Part shown: piece after piece, positions 43,703-51,141 of the stretch
How positions within the stretch are numbered: the stretch's first letter is position 1
Layout: every line of letters begins with the position of its first letter
NCBI GenBank assembly: GCA_019423025.1
Contig: JAHZCD010000001.1
Coordinates: forward strand, 62,001-126,000
Reading direction: 5' to 3'
DNA: 64,000 nucleotides
Source: Haemophilus sp.
GTDB taxonomy: Bacteria > Pseudomonadota > Gammaproteobacteria > Enterobacterales > Pasteurellaceae
Notes under the pieces: generated by a model
What the model was told of the DNA's origin: nothing
Databases searched by the model: none
The model's input: the letters and a program-made list of their open reading frames with translations, nothing else
Position numbers and translations under genes: made by a program

Positions 43703-43788
43703 CAAGTGCGGTTAAAAATCGTCGTGAATTTTGACCGCACTTACAAATTACTGGCGCGCGTTCTAAACGCGTGCTTTTCTTTTTTTAA
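43703..43788 (+). terminator. Two consecutive terminator structures after prmB
   Basis: First, an uptake-signal pair (AAGTGCGGT at 43704 and ACCGCACTT ending 43742) with a 21-nt loop. Second, GCGCGCGTT, CTA, AACGCGTGC (one G-U) followed by TTTTCTTTTTTT. The second is a strong intrinsic terminator and lies only 8-10 nt before the next gene. Confidence 0.8.
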
Positions 43789-43795
43789 TAAAACA

Positions 43796-44860
43796 ATGAA
43801 TTTACAAAAACTTTTACTGACTCGTCGTTTCTTTTCTACCCTTGCATTTTTTTCCATGCAAACGGTATTTTTCATCTATTTACAAGGAAAAGGATTAAGC
43901 AACAGTGAAATTGCCTTTTCGCTCTCATTGCTTTTCTTCTGCAACCAAGCATTAGCGATTTTAGCCGGTATCTGGGGTGATCGTTTTGGATTGGCTAAAA
44001 TGATGTTACTTGGATGCTTTTTAGATGTCATTGCCTATATTTTCTTTCTCTCTGCTGACAATTACATTCTACTTTTAATTGCCACCACCTGTTTTGGCCT
44101 AGGCAGCTGTTTGTTTGGTACCAATGCGAAAGCCTGCCTATTGGTGCTCGCGGGTGAAGAATACAAAGAGAAAACCCGATTACAGGGAAAATATTTGAAA
44201 GTCACTTCCATGTCGTCTATGTTTGCGCCTTTATTGGTGATTCCATTTATCAAATACAATCATATTGAATGGTTAATTTGGGTCTGCTTTGCAATGGAAG
44301 CAGTTCTCTTTGCCTTAATGGTAAAACCGTTTTATCAAATTCAAACCTTGCAAACCTTAGTGAAATTTCGCTTTGCCCAAATTAAAGAAATCATTACTAA
44401 AGAATTTTTATTGGTGCATTTGATGTTGTTTATTCCCCTTTCCATTGCAACCTCATTCTTTGTTATCTTCCCGTTCCTATTTGATAACAAATTAGGCATG
44501 CCGGAACACTCCCCCATTGCACTTTTTGTAAATGGTTTGTTGACTGTGTCATTACAAAGTTATTTTTCTCGAAAAATTAATTTAACGATTAAACAAACCC
44601 TATTGGTGGCGCCAATCTTGGCTGTTGGTATTATCCTGCCTTGGTTTATTACGTTGAAATATATTTCTTTGGTTTCTGCTTATATTTACTTAGTCATTTT
44701 CACAGTGATTGAAGTCTATGCTTTAACAGCAATGGCAAATTTATTAGTAAAATTTGATAATGGTACCAACCGAGGTTTTATCTTTGGCTCATCACGATTA
44801 TTGCTTTCCATTGCGACAGTTATCGTCATGAATTTAGTGCCGCATTTATTTTTATTGTAA
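43796..44860 (+). CDS. Major facilitator superfamily transporter, unknown substrate
   Basis: 354-residue membrane protein with about 11-12 predicted helices from ATG 43796 (MNLQKLLLTRRF). The loop GIWGDRFGLAKMM (about 59-71) is the MFS motif A, G-x-x-x-D-R-x-G; LIATTCFGLGSCLFGTNAKA resembles the motif C/TM4 region. The open frame extends to 43706 but the extra 30 residues come from an uptake signal and terminator hairpin. No ribosome site is evident and the T-run of a terminator abuts the start, so expression may be low or leaderless. Related to uncharacterised Pasteurellaceae multidrug-type MFS proteins. Confidence 0.78.
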   Translation: MNLQKLLLTRRFFSTLAFFSMQTVFFIYLQGKGLSNSEIAFSLSLLFFCNQALAILAGIWGDRFGLAKMMLLGCFLDVIAYIFFLSADNYILLLIATTCFGLGSCLFGTNAKACLLVLAGEEYKEKTRLQGKYLKVTSMSSMFAPLLVIPFIKYNHIEWLIWVCFAMEAVLFALMVKPFYQIQTLQTLVKFRFAQIKEIITKEFLLVHLMLFIPLSIATSFFVIFPFLFDNKLGMPEHSPIALFVNGLLTVSLQSYFSRKINLTIKQTLLVAPILAVGIILPWFITLKYISLVSAYIYLVIFTVIEVYALTAMANLLVKFDNGTNRGFIFGSSRLLLSIATVIVMNLVPHLFLL

Positions 44861-44867
44861 AAAAGAA

Positions 44868-44896
44868 CGGTCAGAATTCGCATTAAATTCTGACCG
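44868..44896. terminator. Terminator between the MFS gene and cysB
   Basis: CGGTCAGAATT, 7-nt loop, AATTCTGACCG (11 bp perfect), then CCCTTTTATTTTTG on plus and TTCTTTTTTAC on minus. It looks like an uptake-signal pair that drifted (AAAGAACGGTC / GACCGCCCTTT). Confidence 0.8.
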
Positions 44897-44915
44897 CCCT
44901 TTTATTTTTGTTATT

Positions 44916-45887
44916 TTACTTCACATCTAATTCGACATTATCAAACAATTTCTTCACGGCATTGTTATCACGCAATCTCTCGGCTTTTTCCACCATTGGA
45001 CGCGTTAAGTGCGGTGAGAAAAATTCGATAAAATCATACATATAGTTGCGTAAGAAAGTACTGTGTTTAAAGGCAATCTGCGTCATACTCGCACGGAACA
45101 AATGCCCGGCATCAATCGCCACTAAATCCGTATCAGCTGGCGTATGTGCCATAGATGCCATAATGCCCACGCCTAATCCTAAACGCACGTAGGTTTTTAT
45201 CACGTCAGCATCCGTTGCAGTAAACACAATATTAGGCAAAATACCAGCTCGGTTAAAGGCATAATCTAAATCAGACACACCTGTAAAGCCAAAGGTATAA
45301 GTGACTAACGGATATTTGCCTAATTCTTCAACGGTAAGTTCTTTCACTTTTGCTAAAGGATGGTCTGGTTTAACAATCACCGAACGATTCCACAAATAGC
45401 AAGGCAGTTGAATCAAATCATCGAAAAGGTATGGTGCTTCTGTTGTGATCGCTAAATCCACTTCGCCAGAAATCAATGCATCGTGAATTTGAGTGGGTGA
45501 ACCTTGATGAATATGCAAGCTCACATCTGGATATTGTTTAGAGAAACGTTCCACCACGGCTGGCAGCATATAACGCGCTTGTGTATTGGTTGTCGCAATG
45601 CGTAATACACCATGATTCGGACAGGTATACTCATTCGCAACCGATTTAATGCTTTGTGCTTTCACCAAAAGCTCACGGGCAATAGCTACAATCTTTTTAC
45701 CCGCAGGCGTAATGGATTTAATATGCTTACCATTACGTTCAAAAATCTCTAAACCCAATTCATCTTCTAACAAGCGAACCTGTTTACTGATACCAGGTTG
45801 AGAGGTATAAAGTGCGTTAGCCGCTTCTGTCACGTTTAAATTTTGGTTTACAATCTCAACAATGTAGCGGAGTTGCTGCATTTTCAT
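44916..45887 (-). CDS. cysB: LysR-type regulator CysB
   Basis: Activator of cysteine biosynthesis/sulfate assimilation, inducer N-acetylserine. 323 residues from ATG 45887 (MKMQQLRYIVEIVNQ, parallel to E. coli MKLQQLRYI), with GGTGG 8 nt upstream; a GTG at 45899 is possible. N-terminal winged helix has NVTEAANALYTSQPGISKQV (about 18-37); the effector domain has TNTQARYMLP and YTFGFTGVSDLDYAF. It follows rluB directly, the rluB stop touching the GTG. Confidence 0.93.
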   Translation of the reverse strand: MKMQQLRYIVEIVNQNLNVTEAANALYTSQPGISKQVRLLEDELGLEIFERNGKHIKSITPAGKKIVAIARELLVKAQSIKSVANEYTCPNHGVLRIATTNTQARYMLPAVVERFSKQYPDVSLHIHQGSPTQIHDALISGEVDLAITTEAPYLFDDLIQLPCYLWNRSVIVKPDHPLAKVKELTVEELGKYPLVTYTFGFTGVSDLDYAFNRAGILPNIVFTATDADVIKTYVRLGLGVGIMASMAHTPADTDLVAIDAGHLFRASMTQIAFKHSTFLRNYMYDFIEFFSPHLTRPMVEKAERLRDNNAVKKLFDNVELDVK

Positions 45888-45899
45888 CGCGAATACCAC

Positions 45900-46910
45900 C
45901 TATTTTTTATAGCGTTTACTTAACTCAGTATAACGTTTTACTGCTTTACGAATTTGACCTGATTTTGGTCGACGACGAGGTTTCGTCACATCCAATTTAG
46001 TTTCTGTTTCAGGTGGCAAGCCCACTAATTCACGTAAATAGTTGACGTTTTCCAGATCCATTTCTTCCCAACCACCTCGCGGTAAGCCTTTCATCAGCTT
46101 AATGTTGCCGTAACGAATACGAATTAGGCGGCTAACTTGAATGCCTTGTGATTCCCACAGACGGCGCACTTCACGGTTACGACCTTCCATTAAAGTCACA
46201 TCGTACCATTGGTTAATCCCCACGCCACCTGCAAATTTGATTTCTTTGAAATTAGCAGGCCCATCTTCTAACTGCACGCCTTTACGCAAACGCGCTAACA
46301 TAGCATCATCCACTTGACCAAATACACGAACGGAATATTCACGTTCAACTTCACGGCTTGGGTGCATTAAACGGTTAGCTAATTCACCATCTGTCGTGAA
46401 AAGTAATAAACCTGAAGTATTAATATCCAAACGACCTACCGCAATCCATCTTGCGCCATTTAGACGTGGTAAACGATCGAATACGGTCGGACGGCCTTCA
46501 GGATCACTACGAGTACAAAGTTCACCTTCTGGTTTGTAATACATTAACACACGACACACTTCTTTTTGTGCTTGTTGAAGGTTGATGATGCGACCATCAA
46601 TACGCACTTTTACACCGGAATGTACATCGATACGATCGCCAAGGGTCGCCATTTTGCCATCAACACTTACACGATTTTCAGCAATCATCGCTTCAATTTC
46701 ACGACGAGAGCCTTGCCCTGCACGCGCAAGCACTTTCTGTAATTTTTCACCTTCTACAGTAGATTGACGAGATGGTTTAGCTACCTTAGCTTTAGGGGTT
46801 GATTTGATGTCAGAATTGACCGCACTTTTACGATCTTTACGATCAAAGTGCGGTTGTTTTCCCGCTTGTTTTTCACGTTCTTGTCTGACTGGTTTTTGAA
46901 TAGGTTTCAT
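45900..46910 (-). CDS. rluB: 23S rRNA pseudouridine(2605) synthase RluB
   Basis: Modifies 23S rRNA U2605. 336 residues: a basic N-terminal extension (about 1-54), S4 domain (about 55-115, EKLQKVLARAGQGSRREIE), and the RsuA-type catalytic domain with GRLDINTSGLLLFTTDGEL (catalytic Asp) and LMEGRNREVRRLWESQG; basic C-terminal tail. An inverted uptake-signal pair (46819-46854) encodes PHFDRKDRKSAV in the extension. In E. coli rluB, yciO and neighbours are also clustered. Confidence 0.94.
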   Translation of the reverse strand: MKPIQKPVRQEREKQAGKQPHFDRKDRKSAVNSDIKSTPKAKVAKPSRQSTVEGEKLQKVLARAGQGSRREIEAMIAENRVSVDGKMATLGDRIDVHSGVKVRIDGRIINLQQAQKEVCRVLMYYKPEGELCTRSDPEGRPTVFDRLPRLNGARWIAVGRLDINTSGLLLFTTDGELANRLMHPSREVEREYSVRVFGQVDDAMLARLRKGVQLEDGPANFKEIKFAGGVGINQWYDVTLMEGRNREVRRLWESQGIQVSRLIRIRYGNIKLMKGLPRGGWEEMDLENVNYLRELVGLPPETETKLDVTKPRRRPKSGQIRKAVKRYTELSKRYKK

Positions 46911-46950
46911 CTGTTTTTCCTTTGTCGCTTTCCCAAGCGTCTAAAATAAG

Positions 46951-47574
46951 TTAAATGAAAGGAGCGGTACTACCACTTCCTTCACGTAAAATCACTGGTG
47001 ATTCTTCCGTTAAATCCACCACTGTTGTTGGCTCTTGACCTAAATAGCCACCATGAATAATTAAATCTACTTGGCGTTCTAAACATTCGCGAATCTCTTC
47101 TGGATCGGAATAAGTCATATGTTCATTATCAGGCAACATCAGTGAGCAAGATAGAATCGGCTCACCTAATGCCTTCAATAAATCTAAGGCTATTTGATTA
47201 TCCGGTACACGCAAGCCAATCGTTTTGCGTTTTGAGGTCATTAATCGGCGTGGAAGTTCTTTCGTTGCCGTCAAAATAAAAGTATAACGTCCCGGCGTAT
47301 TGTTTTTAATTAAACGATAAGCCGAATTGCTCACCGTTGCGTAGGTTGAAAGCTCGGATAAATCGCTACATACCAACGTAAAATTATGCCCTTCCGGCAA
47401 TTTACGAATCGCAACAATACGATCCATCGCATGTTTATCGCCGATCATACAGCCTAAGGCATAGCCTGAATCCGTCGGGTACACAATGACACCACCTTGA
47501 CGCAAGATTTCTACCGCTTGATTAATCAAACGTGCTTGCGGGTTTTCAGGGTGGATATAGAAAAATTGGCTCAT
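46951..47574 (-). CDS. yciO: YciO family L-threonylcarbamoyladenylate synthase-like protein
   Basis: 207 residues of the Sua5/YrdC/YciO family, which make threonylcarbamoyl-AMP for tRNA t6A or related chemistry. YciO signature: QFFYIHPENPQARLINQAVE at the N-terminus, GGVIVYPTDSGYALGCMIGD (ATP/carbamoyl site), RKLPEGHNFTLVC, and KRKTIGLRVPDN. The true t6A enzyme is usually the separate TsaC/YrdC, so the role of YciO stays uncertain. Lies 40 nt upstream of rluB on the same strand. Confidence 0.92.
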   Translation of the reverse strand: MSQFFYIHPENPQARLINQAVEILRQGGVIVYPTDSGYALGCMIGDKHAMDRIVAIRKLPEGHNFTLVCSDLSELSTYATVSNSAYRLIKNNTPGRYTFILTATKELPRRLMTSKRKTIGLRVPDNQIALDLLKALGEPILSCSLMLPDNEHMTYSDPEEIRECLERQVDLIIHGGYLGQEPTTVVDLTEESPVILREGSGSTAPFI

Positions 47575-47648
47575 AATTTTGTCCTTAAAAAACTGATGAG
47601 ATTATACACCGATTTAAATGCAGGTTATAAGAATTTGTTATAAAAAAC

Positions 47649-47690
47649 GACCGCACTTTGAAAACTCATCCAAAGTGCGGTCAATTTTTT
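47649..47690. terminator. Inverted uptake-signal pair after sucD
   Basis: GACCGCACTTTG and CAAAGTGCGGTC (12 bp perfect, 10-nt loop), with T-runs on both strands, 7 nt after sucD. Confidence 0.88.
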
Positions 47691-47697
47691 AGGTATT

Positions 47698-48567
47698 TTA
47701 TTTCAACAATTCACGGAGGGCTGAACCGATTTCAGCGAGACTTCTCACTGTCTTCACGTCAGCCGCTTCAAGTGCTGCAATTTTATCTGCAGCTGTTCCT
47801 TTTCCACCGCTGATAATCGCTCCTGCATGTCCCATACGCTTGCCTTTTGGTGCCGTCACGCCTGCGATATAAGCTACCACTGGTTTTGTCACATTAGCCT
47901 TAATAAACGCAGCTGCTTCCTCTTCTGCAGAACCACCGATTTCACCAATCATCACGATGGCTTCAGTTTCAGAATCTTCTTGGAATCGTTTAAGAATATC
48001 AATGAAGTTAGATCCTGGAATAGGATCGCCGCCAATCCCTACGCAAGTGGATTGACCGAAACCTTCATCTGTTGTTTGTTTTACCGCTTCATAAGTCAAA
48101 GTACCTGAACGAGAAACAATGCCTACTCTGCCTTTTTTATGGATATTGCCTGGCATAATACCAATCTTACATTCATCTGGTGTAATCACGCCCGGGCAAT
48201 TAGGTCCGATCATCACCACACCCGTTTCATTTAATTTTTGTTTTACCAACAGCATATCCAATGTTGGGATGCCCTCTGTAATACAGACCACTAATTGAAT
48301 ACCTGCATCAATGGCTTCAAAAATTGCATCTTTACAAAATGGCGCCGGCACATAAATCATGGTTGCCGTAGCACCCGTCACTTTTACTGCTTCACGCACA
48401 GTATTAAATACCGGCAAACCTAAGTGTGTTGTTCCGCCTTTATTCGGTGAAATTCCACCGACTAACTTTGTGCCATAAGCCAATGCTTGCTCGCAGTGAA
48501 ATGTCCCTTGCGCACCGGTGAAACCTTGGCAAATTACTTTTGTCTCTTTATTAATTAAAATCGCCAT
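47698..48567 (-). CDS. sucD: Succinyl-CoA synthetase alpha subunit
   Basis: CoA-binding, phosphohistidine-bearing subunit of succinate-CoA ligase. 289 residues. CQGFTGAQGTFHCEQALAYG and GGISPNKGGTTHLGLPVF at the N-terminus, VMIGPNCPGVITPDECKIG, and the active-site histidine in KRMGHAGAIISGGKGTAADK. The ribosome site GGAG is formed by the last sense codons of sucC (2-nt gap), so the two subunits are coupled. Confidence 0.97.
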   Translation of the reverse strand: MAILINKETKVICQGFTGAQGTFHCEQALAYGTKLVGGISPNKGGTTHLGLPVFNTVREAVKVTGATATMIYVPAPFCKDAIFEAIDAGIQLVVCITEGIPTLDMLLVKQKLNETGVVMIGPNCPGVITPDECKIGIMPGNIHKKGRVGIVSRSGTLTYEAVKQTTDEGFGQSTCVGIGGDPIPGSNFIDILKRFQEDSETEAIVMIGEIGGSAEEEAAAFIKANVTKPVVAYIAGVTAPKGKRMGHAGAIISGGKGTAADKIAALEAADVKTVRSLAEIGSALRELLK

Positions 48568-48569
48568 GA

Positions 48570-49736
48570 TTATTCTCCTTTTGCCGCTTTCACTGCCGCT
48601 TGTGCAGCTTCCTGTAAAGTATGTGCTGCAATTAAATTCACACCACTTTCCGCTAAAATTGCTCTGCCTTGTGGGGCATTAGTTCCTTCTAATCGAACCA
48701 CAACAGGCACTTTTACCCCTATTTCTTGAATCGCTGCAACCACCCCTTCAGCAATAAGATCGCAGCGTACGATTCCACCAAAAATATTCACTAAGACTGA
48801 TTTCACATTTTTATCCGTGAGAATAATTTTGAAGGCTTCCGCCACACGCTCTTTCGTTGCACCACCGCCAACATCAAGGAAGTTTGCAGGATTACCACCA
48901 TATAATTTCACGATATCCATGGTTCCCATAGCTAGTCCGGCGCCATTAACCATACAGCCAATATCGCCTTCCAAGGCGACATAGTTGAGCTGATATTTTT
49001 CTGCTTCTGCTTCACGTGAATCACTTTGGCTTAAATCGCGTAAGGCTAACAAATCAGGATGACGATAAAGTGAGTTATCATCAATGCCTACTTTCGCATC
49101 CAAACAAATTAAGTTGCCTTCTTTTGTCACCACGAGCGGATTCACTTCAACTAAAGAAAAATCTTTTTCGATAAAAAGCTGCGATAATTTCACAAAAATG
49201 GCCGCAAATTGCTTATTTTGCTCGCCACTTAAACCTAGTTTAAAAGCTAATTCACGCCCTTGATATGGCATTCCCCCCACGAGAGGATCAATGGTCACTT
49301 TATGAATTAATTCAGGCGTCTCTCTTGCCACATCCTCAATGCTCATCCCCCCTGCTGAAGAAGCCATAAAAACAACTTTCTGCGAAGCGCGATCAATCAC
49401 TGCACCTAAGTAGAGTTCTTTCTCAATCTGGCAGGTTTCTTCAATATAAATGCTATTAACGGGTTGGCCTTTTTTATCAGTTTGGAAGGTGACTAAATGC
49501 TGGCCAAGCCATTTATCTGCAAAAGCACGCGCCTCTTCTGCATTATGCACGAGCTTCACACCACCAGCTTTTCCACGTCCACCTGCGTGAACTTGACATT
49601 TCGCTATCCAAACATCGCCATTCAGCTGAAAGAGCGCCATTTCAGCTTCGTCTGCTGTTTGACATACGACACCTTCACTCACAGGCAGATCATATTGCTT
49701 AAAAAGTTGCTTGGCTTGGTACTCATGTAAATTCAT
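48570..49736 (-). CDS. sucC: Succinyl-CoA synthetase beta subunit
   Basis: Nucleotide-binding subunit of succinate-CoA ligase, substrate-level phosphorylation in the TCA cycle. 388 residues. ATP-grasp domain: MNLHEYQAKQLFKQYDLPV, KCQVHAGGRGKAGGVKLV, EVNPLVVTKEGNLICLDAKV; CoA-ligase domain: GCMVNGAGLAMGTMDIVKLY, NILVNIFGGIVRCDLIAEGV-type segment. AGGAAATATG precedes the start. Separated from sucB by 121 nt with a terminator and an uptake signal, so it may have its own promoter. Confidence 0.97.
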   Translation of the reverse strand: MNLHEYQAKQLFKQYDLPVSEGVVCQTADEAEMALFQLNGDVWIAKCQVHAGGRGKAGGVKLVHNAEEARAFADKWLGQHLVTFQTDKKGQPVNSIYIEETCQIEKELYLGAVIDRASQKVVFMASSAGGMSIEDVARETPELIHKVTIDPLVGGMPYQGRELAFKLGLSGEQNKQFAAIFVKLSQLFIEKDFSLVEVNPLVVTKEGNLICLDAKVGIDDNSLYRHPDLLALRDLSQSDSREAEAEKYQLNYVALEGDIGCMVNGAGLAMGTMDIVKLYGGNPANFLDVGGGATKERVAEAFKIILTDKNVKSVLVNIFGGIVRCDLIAEGVVAAIQEIGVKVPVVVRLEGTNAPQGRAILAESGVNLIAAHTLQEAAQAAVKAAKGE

Positions 49737-49811
49737 ATTTCCTTCCTATTTTGATGTTGTTTAGCGAAACAGACAAAAATTTGACCGCACTTCTTACTTT
49801 ATTTCAATACG

Positions 49812-49851
49812 GAAAAATAAAAGGCTTTTACCCTCAAAAGAGAAAAAGCCT
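49812..49851 (-). terminator. Terminator between sucB and sucC
   Basis: Minus strand AGGCTTTT, 14-nt loop, AAAAGCCT, then TTTATTTTTCC, just after the sucB stop. It would separate sucAB from sucCD transcription. Confidence 0.7.
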
Positions 49852-49857
49852 ATGTGC

Positions 49858-51084
49858 TTAAATTTCTAATAATAAACGAGTCGGATCTTCCAATAAGTCT
49901 TTAATCGCCACTAAGAAACCAACTGATTCACGACCATCAATTAAACGGTGATCATAAGATAAGGCTAAATACATCATCGGACGAATCACCACTTGACCAT
50001 CTACCGCAACTGGACGTTCTTTGATGGCGTGCATACCTAAAATCGCACTTTGCGGAGGGTTGATAATTGGTGTGGACATTAAAGAACCAAATACGCCACC
50101 ATTAGTAATGGTGAAGTTACCGCCTGTTAAATCTTCAACGGTTAATTTACCATCGCGGCCTTTTTCTGCTAGTGCTTTGATTTGTTTCTCAATATCCGCC
50201 ATGCTCAGTTTATCGCAGTTGCGTAGTACAGGTGTTACCAAACCTCGCGGCGTTGAAACGGCAATGCTAATATCAAAATAGTTGTGATACACAATGTCAT
50301 CACCGTCAATTGAAGCATTCACTTCAGGGTAACGTTTTAACGCTTCAACCACAGCTTTAATGTAGAAAGACATAAAGCCTAAACGTACACCATGTTGTTT
50401 TTCAAATTTTTCGCCGTATGTTTTGCGTAATTTCATAATCGGCTGCATATCCACTTCATTGAATGTGGTGAGCATTGCCGTAGTATTTTTTGCTTCTAAT
50501 AAGCGTTCTGCGATACGTTTACGTAAACGGGTCATCGGTACACGTTTTTCTGAACGAGAGCTGTATGCCACGGTGCTAATGGTATTCTGCTCTGTCGCTA
50601 CATCTTGTTTTGCTTTTTGAGCATCACGTTTTGCTACTTCACGCGCAATATCTTCACGGGTAATACGACCACCCACACCAGAACCTTGAATTTTCTCAGC
50701 ATCTAAATCATGTTCAGCTAATAAACGACGAATAGCTGGACCTTGATCTGATGAATTATTATGGCTATTTTCAATGGCTGCTCTTTGACGATCAGCAGGT
50801 GTTGGCTCATTGTCTTTCACTGTTTCAGTTGAAATATCGCCAGCCTGTTGGGTAGAAAGTTTACCTAAAAGCTGTTTACTTACTACGGTTGCACCTTCTT
50901 CTTGAAGAATTTCAATCACCACACCATCGCTTAATGCCGGCACTTCAAGTACCACTTTATCTGTTTCGATTTCCACTAATACTTCGTCACGTTTTACTGT
51001 CTCACCAACTTTTTTATGCCATGTTGCAACAGTTGCATCCGCAACGGATTCCGGTAAATCTGGAACAAGAATTTCGATTGTCAT
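49858..51084 (-). CDS. sucB: 2-oxoglutarate dehydrogenase E2 (dihydrolipoyl succinyltransferase)
   Basis: Core of the 2-oxoglutarate dehydrogenase complex. 408 residues: lipoyl domain with lipoylated Lys43 in EIETDKVVLEVP; linker; E1/E3-binding domain (about 112-148, PAIRRLLAEHDLDAEKIQG); catalytic domain ending with SYDHRLIDGRESVGFLV (active His and Asp). AAGGAAAATA precedes the ATG. 57 nt after sucA, the gap containing an uptake signal. Its E3 partner is not in the window. Confidence 0.97.
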   Translation of the reverse strand: MTIEILVPDLPESVADATVATWHKKVGETVKRDEVLVEIETDKVVLEVPALSDGVVIEILQEEGATVVSKQLLGKLSTQQAGDISTETVKDNEPTPADRQRAAIENSHNNSSDQGPAIRRLLAEHDLDAEKIQGSGVGGRITREDIAREVAKRDAQKAKQDVATEQNTISTVAYSSRSEKRVPMTRLRKRIAERLLEAKNTTAMLTTFNEVDMQPIMKLRKTYGEKFEKQHGVRLGFMSFYIKAVVEALKRYPEVNASIDGDDIVYHNYFDISIAVSTPRGLVTPVLRNCDKLSMADIEKQIKALAEKGRDGKLTVEDLTGGNFTITNGGVFGSLMSTPIINPPQSAILGMHAIKERPVAVDGQVVIRPMMYLALSYDHRLIDGRESVGFLVAIKDLLEDPTRLLLEI

Positions 51085-51141
51085 TTTATTTTCCTTTAAA
51101 TTATTCTTTCTTTAAAAATTACTGAAATTTTGACCGCACTT

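Noticed and set aside
43706..43795. Upstream extension of the MFS protein
   Set aside because: Encoded by an uptake-signal pair and a terminator stem; lacks membrane-protein homology.
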